Assembly: GCA_019454045.1 (NCBI GenBank)
Contig: SKCR01035538.1
Coordinates: forward strand, 1 to 64,000
Source: Zanthoxylum bungeanum
Lineage: Eukaryota; Streptophyta; Magnoliopsida; Sapindales; Rutaceae
Reading direction: 5' to 3'
DNA: 64,000 nt
The stretch's first letter is position 1. Every line of letters begins with the position of its first letter. Both the position numbers and the translations under genes were made by a program. Shown piece after piece: positions 46,352 through 58,949 of this stretch. A model generated the notes under the pieces. It was not told the DNA's origin. It saw only the letters and a list, made by a program, of their open reading frames with translations, and did no database searches.

Positions 46352-47180
46352 AAAGATGATGCAGAAATTTGCACTGCTGTTGCAAATAATGGCCTTTATA
46401 TTTTGAATATAAATGAATCTCCTAAACATAAAATAACAAACAAAAGGCTCAAAAGGAGTAATCTAAAAGATGAAGCTTACATGTGGCATTGTCGTCTAGG
46501 ACACATTAACAAGACTCGCATATCCACACTTTCGAAGAGTGGGTACTTGGACGGATTTGATCCTAATTCATATGATGTCTGCGAATCTTGTCTTTTAGGC
46601 AAAATGCCTAAATCACCTTTTAGTAGTAAAGGTGAACGTGCCACAGAACTGTTAGCCCTCGTTCATAGCGACGTATGTGGGCCCATGTCTAGCCAGGCTA
46701 GAGGTGGATATCATTACTTCGTAACCTTTACGGATGATGCATCTCGTTATGGTTATGTGTATCTAATGAGACACAAGTCGGAAACTTTTGAGAAATTCAA
46801 AGAGTTTCGACACGAAGTAGAAAAACTAACAGGCAAGAGTATTAAGACATTGCGGTCGGACCATGGTGGCGAATACTTAAGTTATTAGTTTCAAGATTAC
46901 TTGAAAGAATATGGTATTCTTTCACAGTGGACTCCTCCTGGAACACCGCAATTAAACGGTGTGTCTGAACGGAGAAACCGTACCTTGTTAGACATGGTAA
47001 GGTCGATGATGAGTCGCACTGAGCTACCAATATCCTTCTGAAGATACGCATTAAACAGTGCAGTACTTATTTTGAATAAGGTTCCGTCAAAGTCTGTTGA
47101 ATAGACTCCATATGAGATATGGACAGGAGGAAACCAGGTTTCTCTTTCCTGAAGATTTGGGGATGCTGGGCATATGTTAA
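46352..47180 (+). pseudogene. K3 pre-integrase domain and integrase
   Basis: Continues the protease frame. The zinc region WHCRLGHINK, with VCESCLLGKM later, gives the HHCC set. The catalytic core has LVHSDVCGPM (Asp), TFTDDASRYGYVYLMRHKSE (Asp), LRSDHGGEYLSY and, after a TAG at 46886-46888, YGILSQWTPPGTPQLNGVS followed by ERRN (Glu). All three catalytic acids are therefore present in the DNA. Further in-frame stops follow (TGA near 47039, TAG near 47101) before ...TPYEIWTGG. It inserts copia cDNA when intact; this copy is not translatable end to end. Confidence 0.88.
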
Positions 47181-48172
47181 ACGTTTGGAAGGTACCAAAC
47201 TAGAACCCAAATAAGATAAATGCCTTTTCGTGGGATATCCTAGGGAAACCAAATGATATTACTTCTATCACCCACAAGAGAACAAAGTATTTGTTACTCT
47301 ACATGCATTTTTCCTTGAGAAGGAATTCCTAGATGCAGTGGTAAGTGGGAGGAAAGTGGAGCTCGATGAAAATCGTAGTGATACTGTTCCTGGCAATGAA
47401 TCAACGACGGAACATAAACAGACCATCCGGGATGAGTCTGTACCACAATCTTCATATACACAAGGACCGCGTAGGTCGGAGAGAGTCAGGAGAGTACTTG
47501 AGAGGTATGGGTTCCTGATCTCGCCTCATGTAGATATTAATCTTATTGAGGATAATGAACCGGCTACGTATGAGGAAGCAATACAGAATATTGATTCCGC
47601 TTTATGGCAAGAAGCCATGAAGTCCGAGATGGATTCCATGTACGCCAACCAAGTTTGGACACTGGTTGATGCAACAGAAGGCGTAAAGCCTATTGGATGC
47701 AGATGGATCTTCAAGAAGAAGACTGACATGGATGGCAACGTGCAAATGTACAAAGCTAGGCTTGTAGCAAAGGGTATCATCAACAATATGGTATTGATTA
47801 TGACGAAACTTTCTCACCCGTTGCCATGATTAAATCCATTCGGATAATGCTTGCAATAGCTGCATATTTCGATTACGAGATGGACGTTAAAACCGCTTTC
47901 CTTAACGGAAACCTTTTGGAGGATGTTTTATATGCAACAGCCTGACGGTTTTATCGTACCTAGACTTGCAAACAAGGTTTGTAAGTTAAATCGATCCATT
48001 TATGGATTGAAGCAAGCATCACGGTCATGGAATCAGCGTTTTGATGAGATCATAAAAAATATGATTTCGTGCAAAACGCTGATGACCTTGTGTATACAAG
48101 AAGGTTAGTGGGAGAGCACTGACTTTTATTATCCTTTATGTCGACGATGTATTGCTTATAGGCAATGACATT
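47181..48172 (+). pseudogene. K3 reverse transcriptase, N-terminal and catalytic part
   Basis: 47181-47337 is the integrase-RT linker. The frame 47338-47829 gives RRSERVRRVLERYG, YEEAIQNIDSALWQEAMKSE, NQVWTLVDA, GCRWIFKKK and [10 protein letters not shown] frameshift follows, then [31 protein letters not shown] (first Asp), KLNRSIYGLKQASRSW, and after another break LYVDDVLLIGND with the catalytic YVDD at 48137-48148. At least three frame breaks. Domain content is complete; K1 and K2 lack the YVDD part. The array repeat starts just 24 bp beyond YVDD. Confidence 0.9.
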
Positions 48173-49964
48173 CCCATGCTAACGTCGGTGAAAGCTTGGC
48201 TTTCAATAAAATTCTCCATGAAAGATCTGGGAGAAGCAGCCTTTATTCTGGGAATAAAGATCTACCGGGATAGATCTAGAAAGCTGCTTGGACTCTCTCA
48301 GAGCACATATATTGACAAAGTGTTGAAGCGATTCAACATGGATCAATCCAAGAGGGGATTGATGCCAATGTCACGTGGTATCCTTCTGTCTAAAGACATG
48401 TGTCCTAAGACTAAAGAAGAGAGAGATAACATGAGTCGGATACCGTTCGCCTCGGCAGTCGGATCGATCATGTATGCCATGATATGTACGCGACCTGATG
48501 TGTCATATGTTTGAGCATGTGCAGTCGCTATCAGGCCGATCCAGGTGAAGGTCACCGGATGGCAGTTAAGAATATCCTTAAGTATCTTAGACGAACTAAG
48601 GATGCTTTCTTAATATATGGAGGTGGAGAACTTGAGGTATCTGGGTACACCGATGCAAGTTTCCAAACCGACAAGGACAACTTCAAGTCGCAATCGGGGT
48701 ACATTTTTTGTTTAAATAACGGAGCAGTGAGCTGGAAATCTTCCAAGCAAGATACTGTTGCCGATTCAACAACAGAGCGGAGTATATCGCGCGCGTCGGA
48801 AGCAGCAAAGGAGGCAGTTTTGATCCGAAAATTCCTAATCGGATTAGGAGTAGTTCCGTTAGCAGCTGAGCCCGTGCCATTTTATTGTGACAATAATGGG
48901 CTATAGCACAAGCTAAGGAACCGAGGTCTCATCAACGATCAAGCATGTTCTTCGGCGTTACCATCTGATTCGGGAGATTATACATCATGGCGATGTAAAA
49001 GTCGAGAAGGTCGCATCGGATGACAACATTGCAGATCCGCTGACGAAAGCTGTTCTTCAGCATGTGTTTGAACGACATATATCATAGTTCAGGATGGATG
49101 TGATGTCAAGATGGAAGTATCACTTCAGACATATGGAGATGATGATCACGTAGGATACAGAACTAGTACTCTATAAAAGGTTGCAACCATCGGGACAATA
49201 TGACCAGGTCAGGATTGTCCGATTTAAAGAGACTAGTTGTTTGATGTCTGATATATGTTTCGTACGGGGCAGACACATTTCCAGCCCCAGGCCTAACATG
49301 TGATCGTCCGATACTGGATCGATATATGCGATACTACGGTATACTACGCTTGATAAAGATCTAATATTCCAATAAGAATATTTCTGGAGAATTGGGTAGG
49401 CATGGCGCTTTGCTAGAAGCCAACCTTGTCTTGTAAATCGGTAAAAACGTAGTACGAGGTACGTACATGTTCGGATTATCCAACGACCGTATTTACTGCC
49501 AACATATACGGAGATCTCTTGGGTCGCTTCCTGAAGATTCACCTATGATGTTTGATTCAAACTTTATTAATCTTGGATTAATTACGGAGAACTTTATCTT
49601 GGATAAAATGCCTAATTAGAGAGAGAACGATTAATTTGGAATTAATCGATAAAATAATATATTCGATATATTAAACGAAATTAGATTTCGACGCGGAATT
49701 AAAATCGGATTTTAATTCGGGCAAACGAATTAATTTAGAATTAATTCGTTAGCGATGTGAATAGTAATTTCGCTAGGCATAATATTTAATTTACGTCGCG
49801 ACGGAAATTCGTTAATTCGGAATTAGCGAAACCGAGCCCGAAAGTGTTTGCGGACACATTCGTATTTTGAAACGAGTGGGACCCGCAAATCACATCGCGA
49901 AGTCTCATCACTTGACACGACTAGTTGATGGATGTATCTAGTCACCTTTATTGGATGATACATT
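48173..49964 (+). repeat. Array unit 0 (contiguous with K3 pol)
   Basis: Pol part 48173-49100: FSMKDLGEAAFILGIKIYRD, a frame break at 48510 (a C lost in the VSYALSM block), then RNase H with GYTDASF (Asp), SSKQDTVADSTTE, YCDNNG (Asp) and DNIADPLTKAV (Asp). One base is missing in the TTEAEY block, as in all units, but an extra base a few codons later (CGCGCGCG) restores the frame here only. Another base is missing after AATGGG (48900). LTR part 49101-49964. Confidence 0.93.
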
Positions 49965-51775
49965 CCCATGCTAACGTCGGTGAAAGTTTGGCTTTCAATA
50001 AAATTCTCCATGAAAGATCTGGGAGAAGCAGCCTTTATTCTGGGAATAAAGATCTACCGGGATAGATCTAGAAAGCTGCTTGGACTCTCCCAGAGCACAT
50101 ATATTGACAAAGTGTTGAAGCGATTCAACATGGATCAATCCAAGAGGGGATTGATGCCAATGTCACGTGGTATTTTTCTGTCTAAAGACATGTGTCCTAA
50201 GACTAAAGAGAGAGAGATAACATGAGTCGGATACCGTTCGCCTCGGCAGTCGGATCGATCGATCATGTATGCCATGATATGTACGCGACCTGATGTGTCA
50301 TATGCTTTGAGCATGTGCAGTCGCTATCAGGCCGATCCAGGTGAAGGTCACTGGATGGCAGTTAAGAATATCCTTAAGTATCTTAGACGAACTAAGGATG
50401 CTTTCTTAATATATGGAGGTGGAGAACTTGAGGTATCTGGGTACACCGATGCAAGTTTCCAAACCGACAAGGACGACTTCAAGTCGCAATCGGGGTACAT
50501 TTTTTGTTTAAATAACGGAGCAGTGAGCTGGAAATCTTCCAAGCAAGATACTGTTGCCGATTCAACAACAGAGCGGAGTATATCGCTGCGTCGGAAGCAG
50601 CAAAGGAGGCAGTTTTGATCCGAAAATTCCTAATCGGATTAGGAGTAGTTCCGTTAGCAGCTGAGCCCGTGCCATTTTATTGTGACAATAATGGGGCTAT
50701 AGCACAAGCTAAGGAACCGAGGTCTCATCAACGATCCAAGCATGTTCTTCGGCGTTACCATCTGATTCGGGAGATTATACATCATGGCGATGTAAAAGTC
50801 GAGAAGGTCGCATCGGATGACAACATTGCAGATCCGCTGACGAAAGCTGTTCTTCAGCATGTGTTTGAACGACATATACATAGTTCAGGATGGATGTGAT
50901 GTCAAGATGGAAGTATCACTTCAGACATATGGAGATGATGATCACGTAGGATACAGAACTAGTACTCTATAAAAGGTTGCAACCATCGGGACAATATGAC
51001 CAGGTCAGGAGTGATCAGAGGTTGACGATTTAAAGAGACTAGTTGTTTGATGTCTGATATATGTTTCGTACGGGGCAGACACATTTCCAGCCCCAGGCCT
51101 AACATGTGATCGTCCGATACTGGATCGATGTATGCGATACTACGGTATATACTACGCTTGATAAAGATCTAATATTCCAATAAGAATATTTCTGGAGAAT
51201 TGGGTAGGCATGGCGCTTTGCTAGAAGCCAACCTTGTCTTGTAAATCGGTAAAAACGTAGTACGAGGTACGTACATGTTCGGATTATCCAACGACCGTAT
51301 TTACTGCCAACATATACGGAGATCTCTTGGGTCGCTTCCTGAAGATTCACCTATGATGTTTGATTCAAACTTTATTAATCTTGGATTAATTACGGAGAAA
51401 CTTTATCTTGGATAAAATGCCTAATTAGGAGAGAGAACGATTAATTTGGAATTAATCGATAAAATAATATATTCGATATATTAAACGAAATTAGATTTCG
51501 ACGCGGAATTAAAATCGGATTTTAATTCGGGCAAACGAATTAATTTAGAATTAATTCGTTAGCGATGTGAATAGTAATTTCGCTAGGCATAATTATTTAA
51601 TTTACGTCGCGACGGAAATTCGTTAATTCGGAATTAGCGAAACCGAGCCCGAAAGTGTTTGCGGACACATTCGTATTTTGAAACGAGTGGGACCCGCAAA
51701 TCACATCGCGAAGTCTCATCACTTGACACGACTAGTTGATGGATGTATCTAGTCACCTTTATTGGATGATACATT
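49965..51775 (+). repeat. Array unit 1
   Basis: 1811 bp. Frames 49968-50225, 50265-50618 and 50615-50899 cover the RT end and RNase H. It carries an extra GATC (CGGATCGATCGATCATG, 50252-50268) and a local rearrangement of the LTR part near 51008-51030. Variant state: ILGIK, CTRPDV, QADPG; LTR type a (CCAACCTTG). Confidence 0.92.
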
Positions 51776-53570
51776 CCCATGCTAACGTCGGTGAAAGTTT
51801 GGCTTTCAATAAAATTCTCCATGAAAGATCTGGGAGAAGCAGCTTTATTCTGGGAATAAAGATCTACCGGGATAGATCTAGAAAGCTGCTTGGACTCTCC
51901 CAGAGCACATATATTGACAAAGTGTTGAAGCGATTCAACATGGATCAATCCAATAGGGGATTGATGCCAATGTCACGTGGTATTTTTCTGTCTAAAGACA
52001 TGTGTCCTAAGACTAAAGAAGAGAGAGATAACATGAGTCGGATACCGTTCGCCTCGGCAGTCGGATCGATCATGTATGCCATGATATGTACGCGACCTGA
52101 TGTGTCATATGCTTTGAGCATGTGCAGTCGCTATCAGGCCGATCCAGGTGAAGGTCACTGGATGGCAGTTAAGAATATCCTTAAGTATCTTAGACGAACT
52201 AAGGATGCTTTCTTAATATATGGAGGTGGAGAACTTGAGGTATCTGGGTACACCGATGCAAGTTTCCAAACCGACAAGGACGACTTCAAGTCGCAATCGG
52301 GGTACATTTTTTGTTTAAATAACGGAGCAGTGAGCTGGAAATCTTCCAAGCAAGATACTGTTGCCGATTCAACAACAGAGCGGAGTATATCGCTGCGTCG
52401 GAAGCAGCAAAGGAGGCAGTTTTGATCCGAAAATTCCTAATCGGATTAGGAGTAGTTCCGTTAGCAGCTGAGCCCGTGCCATTTTATTGTGACAATAATG
52501 GGGCTATAGCACAAGCTAAGGAACCGAGGTCTCATCAACGATCCAAGCATGTTCTTCGGCGTTACCATCTGATTCGGGAGATTATACATCATGGCGATGT
52601 AAAAGTCGAGAAGGTCGCATCGGATGACAACATTGCAGATCCGCTGACGAAAGCTGTTCTTCAGCATGTGTTTGAACGACATATACATAGTTCAGGATGG
52701 ATGTGATGTCAAGATGGAAGTATCACTTCAGACATATGGAGATGATGATCACGTAGGATACAGAACTAGTACTCTATAAAAGGTTGCAACCATCGGGACA
52801 ATATGACCAGGTCAGGATTGTCCGATTTAAAGAGACTAGTTGTTTGATGTCCGATATATGTTTCATACGGGGCAGACACATTTCCAGCCCCAGGCCTAAC
52901 ATGTGATCGTCCGATACTGGATCGATGTACGTGATACTACGGTATACTACGCTTGATAAAGATCTAATATTCCAATAAGAATATTTCTGGAGAATTGGGT
53001 AGGCATGGCGCTTTGCTAGAAGCCAACATTGTCTTGTAAATCGGTAAAAACGTAGTACGAGGTACGTACGTGTTCGGATTATCCAACGACCGTATTTACT
53101 GCCAACATATCCGGAGATCTCTTGGGTCGCTTCCTGAAGATTCACCTATGATGTTTGATTCAAACTTTATTAATCTTGGATTAATTACGGAGAAACTTTA
53201 TCTTGGATAAAATGCCTAATTAGGAGAGAGAACAATTAATTTGGAATTAATCGATAAAATAATATATTCGATATATTAAACGAAATTAGATTTCGACGCG
53301 GAATTAAAATCGGATTTTAATTCGGGCAAACGAATTAATTTAGAATTAATTCGTTAGCGATGTGAATAGTAATTTCGCTAGGCATAATTATTTAATTTAC
53401 GTCGCGACGGAAATTCGTTAATTCGGAATTAGCGAAACCAAGCCCGAAAGTGTTTGCGGACACATTCGTATTTTGAAACGAGTGGGACCCGCAAATCACA
53501 TCGCAAAGTCTCATCACTTGACACGACTAGTTGATGGATGTATCTAGTCACCTTTATTGGATGATACATT
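51776..53570 (+). repeat. Array unit 2, with 229-codon fused LTR/pol frame
   Basis: A one-base loss in AGCAGCTTTATT shifts the preceding out-of-frame part into register. The frame 51736-52425 therefore runs from LTR sequence (MMDVSSHLYW) into RT and RNase H (to TTERSISLRRKQ, where the shared frameshift garbles it). Variant state: ILGIK, SNRG, TRPDV; LTR type b (CCAACATTG, GAGAACAATT). RNase H C-terminus at 52422-52706. Confidence 0.92.
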
Positions 53571-55367
53571 CCCATGCTAACGTCGGTGAAAGTTTGGCTT
53601 TCAATAAAATTCTCCATGAAAGATCTGGGAGAAGCAGCCTTTATTATGGGAATAAAGATCTACCGGGATAGATCTAGAAAGCTGCTTGGACTCTCCCAGA
53701 GCACATATATTGACAAAGTGTTGAAGCGATTCAACATGGATCAATCCAAGAGGGGATTGATGCCAATGTCACGTGGTATTTTTCTGTCTAAAGACATGTG
53801 TCCTAAGACTAAAAAGAGAGAGAGATAACATGAGTCGGATACCGTTCGCCTCGGCAGTCGGATCGATCATGTATGCCATGATATGTATGCGACCTGATGT
53901 GTCATATGCTTTGAGCATGTGCAGTCGCTATCAGGTCGATCCAGGTGAAGGTCACTGGATGGCAGTTAAGAATATCCTTAAGTATCTTAGACGAACTAAG
54001 GATGCTTTCTTAATATATGGAGGTGGAGAACTTGAGGTATCTGGGTACACGGATGCAAGTTTCCAAACCGACAAGGACGACTTCAAGTCGCAATCGGGGT
54101 ACATTTTTTGTTTAAATAACGGAGCAGTGAGCTGGAAATCTTCCAAGCAAGATACTGTTGCCGATTCAACAATAGAGCGGAGTATATCGCTGCGTCGGAA
54201 GCAGCAAAGGAGGCAGTTTTGATCCGAAAATTCCTAATCGGATTAGGAGTAGTTCCGTTAGCAGCTGAGCCCGTGCCATTTTATTGTGACAATAATGGGG
54301 CTATAGCACAAGCTAAGGAACCGAGGTCTCATCAACGATCCAAGCATGTTCTTCGGCGTTACCATCTGATTCGGGAGATTATACATCATGGCGATGTAAA
54401 AGTCGAGAAGGTCGCATCGGATGACAACATTGCAGATCCGCTGACGAAAGCTGTTCTTCAGCATGTGTTTGAACGACATATACATAGTTCAGGATGGATG
54501 TGATGTCAAGATGGAAGTATCACTTCAGACATATGGAGATGATGATCACGTAGGATACAGAACTAGTACTCTATAAAAGGTTGCAACCATCGGGACAATA
54601 TGACCAGGTCAGGATTGTCCGATTTAAAGAGACTAGTTGTTTGATGTCTGATATATGTTTCGTACGGGGCAGACACATTTCCAGCCCCAGGCCTAACATG
54701 TGATCGTCCGATACTGGATCGATGTATGCGATACTACGGTATACTACGCTTGATAAAGATCTAATATTCCAATAAGAATATTTCTGGAGAATTGGGTAGG
54801 CATGGCGCTTTGCTAGAAGCCAACCTTGTCTTGTAAATCGGTAAAAACGTAGTACGAGGTACGTACATGTTCGGATTATCCAACGACCGTATTTACTGCC
54901 AACATATACGGAGATCTCTTGGGTCGCTTCCTGAAGATTCACCTATGATGTTTGATTCAAACTTTATTAATCTTGGATTAATTACGGAGAAACTTTATCT
55001 TGGATAAAATGCCTAATTAGGAGAGAGAACGATTAATTTGGAATTAATCGATAAAATAATATATTCGATATATTAAACGAAATTAGATTTCGACGCGGAA
55101 TTAAAATCGGATTTTAATTCGGGCAAACGAATTAATTTAGAATTAATTCGTTAGCGATGTGAATAGTAATTTCGCTAGGCATAATTATTTAATTTACGTC
55201 GCGACGGAAATTCGTTAATTCGGAATTAGCGAAACCGAGCCCGAAAGTGTTTGCGGACACATTCGTATTTTGAAACGAGTGGGACCCGCAAATCACATCG
55301 CGAAGTCTCATCACTTGACACGACTAGTTGATGGATGTATCTAGTCACCTTTATTGGATGATACATT
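53571..55367 (+). repeat. Array unit 3
   Basis: Pol variant type b: IMGIK, CMRPDV, QVDPG, CAATAGAG in the TTE block. LTR part type a. Frames 53574-53828, 53773-54222 and 54219-54503; one frame break in the AAAAGAGAG stretch (53812-53820). Confidence 0.92.
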
Positions 55368-57164
55368 CCCATGCTAACGTCGTGTGAAAGTTTGGCTTTC
55401 AATAAAATTCTCCATGAAAGATCTGGGAGAAGCAGCCTTTATTCTGGGAATAAAGATCTACCGGGATAGATCTAGAAAGCTGCTTGGACTCTCCCAGAGC
55501 ACATATATTGACAAAGTGTTGAAGCGATTCAACATGGATCAATCCAATAGGGGATTGATGCCAATGTCACGTGGTATTTTTCTGTCTAAAGACATGTGTC
55601 CTAAGACTAAAGAAGAGAGAGATAACATGAGTCGGATACCGTTCGCCTCGGCAGTCGGATCGATCATGTATGCCATGATATGTACGCGACCTGATGTGTC
55701 ATATGCTTTGAGCATGTGCAGTCGCTATCAGGCCGATCCAGGTGAAGGTCACTGGATGGCAGTTAAGAATATCCTTAAGTATCTTAGACGAACTAAGGAT
55801 GCTTTCTTAATATATGGAGGTGGAGAACTTGAGGTATCTGGGTACACCGATGCAAGTTTCCAAACCGACAAGGACGACTTCAAGTCGCAATCGGGGTACA
55901 TTTTTTGTTTAAATAACGGAGCAGTGAGCTGGAAATCTTCCAAGCAAGATACTGTTGCCGATTCAACAACAGAGCGGAGTATATCGCTGCGTCGGAAGCA
56001 GCAAAGGAGGCAGTTTTGATCCGAAAATTCCTAATCGGATTAGGAGTAGTTCCGTTAGCAGCTGAGCCCGTGCCATTTTATTGTGACAATAATGGGGCTA
56101 TAGCACAAGCTAAGGAACCGAGGTCTCATCAACGATCCAAGCATGTTCTTCGGCGTTACCATCTGATTCAGGAGATTATACATCATGGCGATGTAAAAGT
56201 CGAGAAGGTCGCATCGGATGACAACATTGCAGATCCGCTGACGAAAGCTGTTCTTCAGCATGTGTTTGAACGACATATACATAGTTCAGGATGGATGTGA
56301 TGTCAAGATGGAAGTATAACTTCAGACATATGGAGATGATGATCACGTAGGATACAAAACTAGTACTCTATAAAAGGTTGCAACCATCGGGACAATATGA
56401 CCAGGTCAGGATTGTCCGATTTAAAGAGACTAGTTGTTTGATGTCCGATATATGTTTCATACGGGGCAGACACATTTCCAGCCCCAGGCCTAACATGTGA
56501 TCGTCCGATACTGGATCGATGTACGTGATACTACGGTATACTACGCTTGATAAAGATCTAATATTCCAATAAGAATATTTCTGGAGAATTGGGTAGGCAT
56601 GGCGCTTTGCTAGAAGCCAACATTGTCTTGTAAATCGGTAAAAACGTAGTACGAGGTACGTACGTGTTCGGATTATCCAACGACCGTATTTACTGCCAAC
56701 ATATCCGGAGATCTCTTGGGTCGCTTCCTGAAGATTCACCTATGATGTTTGATTCAAACTTTATTAATCTTGGATTAATTACGGAGAAACTTTATCTTGG
56801 ATAAAATGCCTAATTAGGAGAGAGAACAATTAATTTGGAATTAATCGATAAAATAATATATTCGATATATTAAACGAAATTAGATTTCGACGCGGAATTA
56901 AAATCGGATTTTAATTCGGGCAAACGAATTAATTTAGAATTAATTCGTTAGCGATGTGAATAGTAATTTCGCTAGGCATAATTATTTAATTTACGTCGCG
57001 ACGGAAATTCGTTAATTCGGAATTAGCGAAACCAAGCCCGAAAGTGTTTGCGGACACATTCGTATTTTGAAACGAGTGGGACCCGCAAATCACATCGCAA
57101 AGTCTCATCACTTGACACGACTAGTTGATGGATGTATCTAGTCACCTTTATTGGATGATACATT
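55368..57164 (+). repeat. Array unit 4
   Basis: Pol type a with the SNRG variant shared only with unit 2; LTR type b. A small change at the junction (CGTCGTGTGAAAG) lets the frame 55384-56019 (211 codons) run unbroken from the RT end through most of RNase H. The C-terminal RNase H frame is 56016-56300. Confidence 0.92.
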
Positions 57165-58949
57165 CCCATGCTAACGTCGGTGAAAGTTTGGCTTTCAATA
57201 AAATTCTCCATGAAAGATCTGGGAGAAGCAGCCTTTATTATGGGAATAAAGATCTACCGGGATAGATCTAGAAAGCTGCTTGGACTCTCCCAGAGCACAT
57301 ATATTGACAAAGTGTTGAAGCGATTCAACATGGATCAATCCAAGAGGGGATTGATGCCAATGTCACGTGGTATTTTTCTGTCTAAAGACATGTGTCCTAA
57401 GACTAAAGAAGAGAGAGATAACATGAGTCGGATACCGTTCGCCTCGGCAGTCGGATCGATCATGTATGCCATGATATGTATGCGACCTGATGTGTCATAT
57501 GCTTTGAGCATGTGCAGTCGCTATCAGGTCGATCCAGGTGAAGGTCACTGGATGGCAGTTAAGAATATCCTTAAGTATCTTAGACGAACTAAGGATGCTT
57601 TCTTAATATATGGAGGTGGAGAACTTGAGGTATCTGGGTACACGGATGCAAGTTTCCAAACCGACAAGGACGACTTCAAGTCGCAATCGGGGTACATTTT
57701 TTGTTAAATAACGGAGCAGTGAGCTGGAAATCTTCCAAGCAAGATACTGTTGCCGATTCAACAATAGAGCGGAGTATATCGCTGCGTCGGAAGTAGCAAA
57801 GGAGGCAGTTTTGATCCGAAAATTCCTAATCGGATTAGGAGTAGTTCCGTTAGCAGCTGAGCCCGTGCCATTTTATTGTGACAATAATGGGGCTATAGCA
57901 CAAGCTAAGGAACCGAGGTCTCATCAACGATCCAAGCATGTTCTTCGGCGTTACCATCTGATTCGGGAGATTATACATCATGGCGATGTAAAAGTCGAGA
58001 AGGTCGCATCGGATGACAACATTGCAGATCCGCTGACGAAAGCTGTTCTTCAGCATGTGTTTGAACGACATATACATAGTTCAGGATGGATGTGATGTCA
58101 AGATGGAAGTATCACTTCAGACATATGGAGATGATGATCACGTAGGATACAGAACTAGTACTCTATAAAAGGTTGCAACCATCGGACAATATGACCAGGT
58201 CAGGATTGTCGATTTAAGAGATAGTTGTTTGATGTCCGATATATGTTTCGTACGGGGCAGACACATTTCCAGCCCCAGGCCTAACAGTGATCGTCCGATA
58301 CTGGATCGATGTACGCGATACTACGTATACTACGCTTGATAAGATCTAATATTCCAATAAGAATATTTCTGGAGAATTGGGTAGGCATGGCGCTTTGCTA
58401 GAAGCCAACCTTGTCTTGTAAATCGGTAAAAACGTAGTAACGAGGTACGTACTGTTCGGATTATCCAACGACCGTATTTACTGCCAACATATACGGAGAT
58501 CTCTTGGGTCGCTTCCTGAAGATTCACCTATGATGTTTGATTCAAACTTTATTAATCTTGGATTAATTACGGAGAAACTTTATCTTGGATAAAATGCCTA
58601 ATTAGGAGAGAGAACGATTAATTTGGAATTAATCGATAAAATAATATATTCGATATATTAAACGAAATTAGATTTCGACGCGGAATTAAAATCGGATTTT
58701 AATTCGGGCAAACGAATTAATTTAGAATTAATTCGTTAGCGATGTGAATAGTAATTCGCTAGGCATAATTATTTAATTACGTCGCGACGGAAATTCGTTA
58801 ATTCGGAATTAGCGAAACCGAGCCGAAAGTGTTTGCGGACACATTCGTATTTTGAAACGAGTGGGACCCGCAAATCACATCGTGAAGTCTCATCACTTGA
58901 CACGACTAGTTGATGGATGTATCTAGTCACCTTTATTGGATGATACATT
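57165..58949 (+). repeat. Array unit 5
   Basis: Pol type b, as unit 3 (IMGIK, CMRPDV, QVDPG); LTR type a with several single-base losses (58180-58330, 58750-58830). A T lost in TTTTTGTTAAATAACGG and a TAG in GAAGTAGCAAAGG are shared with unit 6. Frames 57168-57707 and 57811-58095. Confidence 0.92.
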
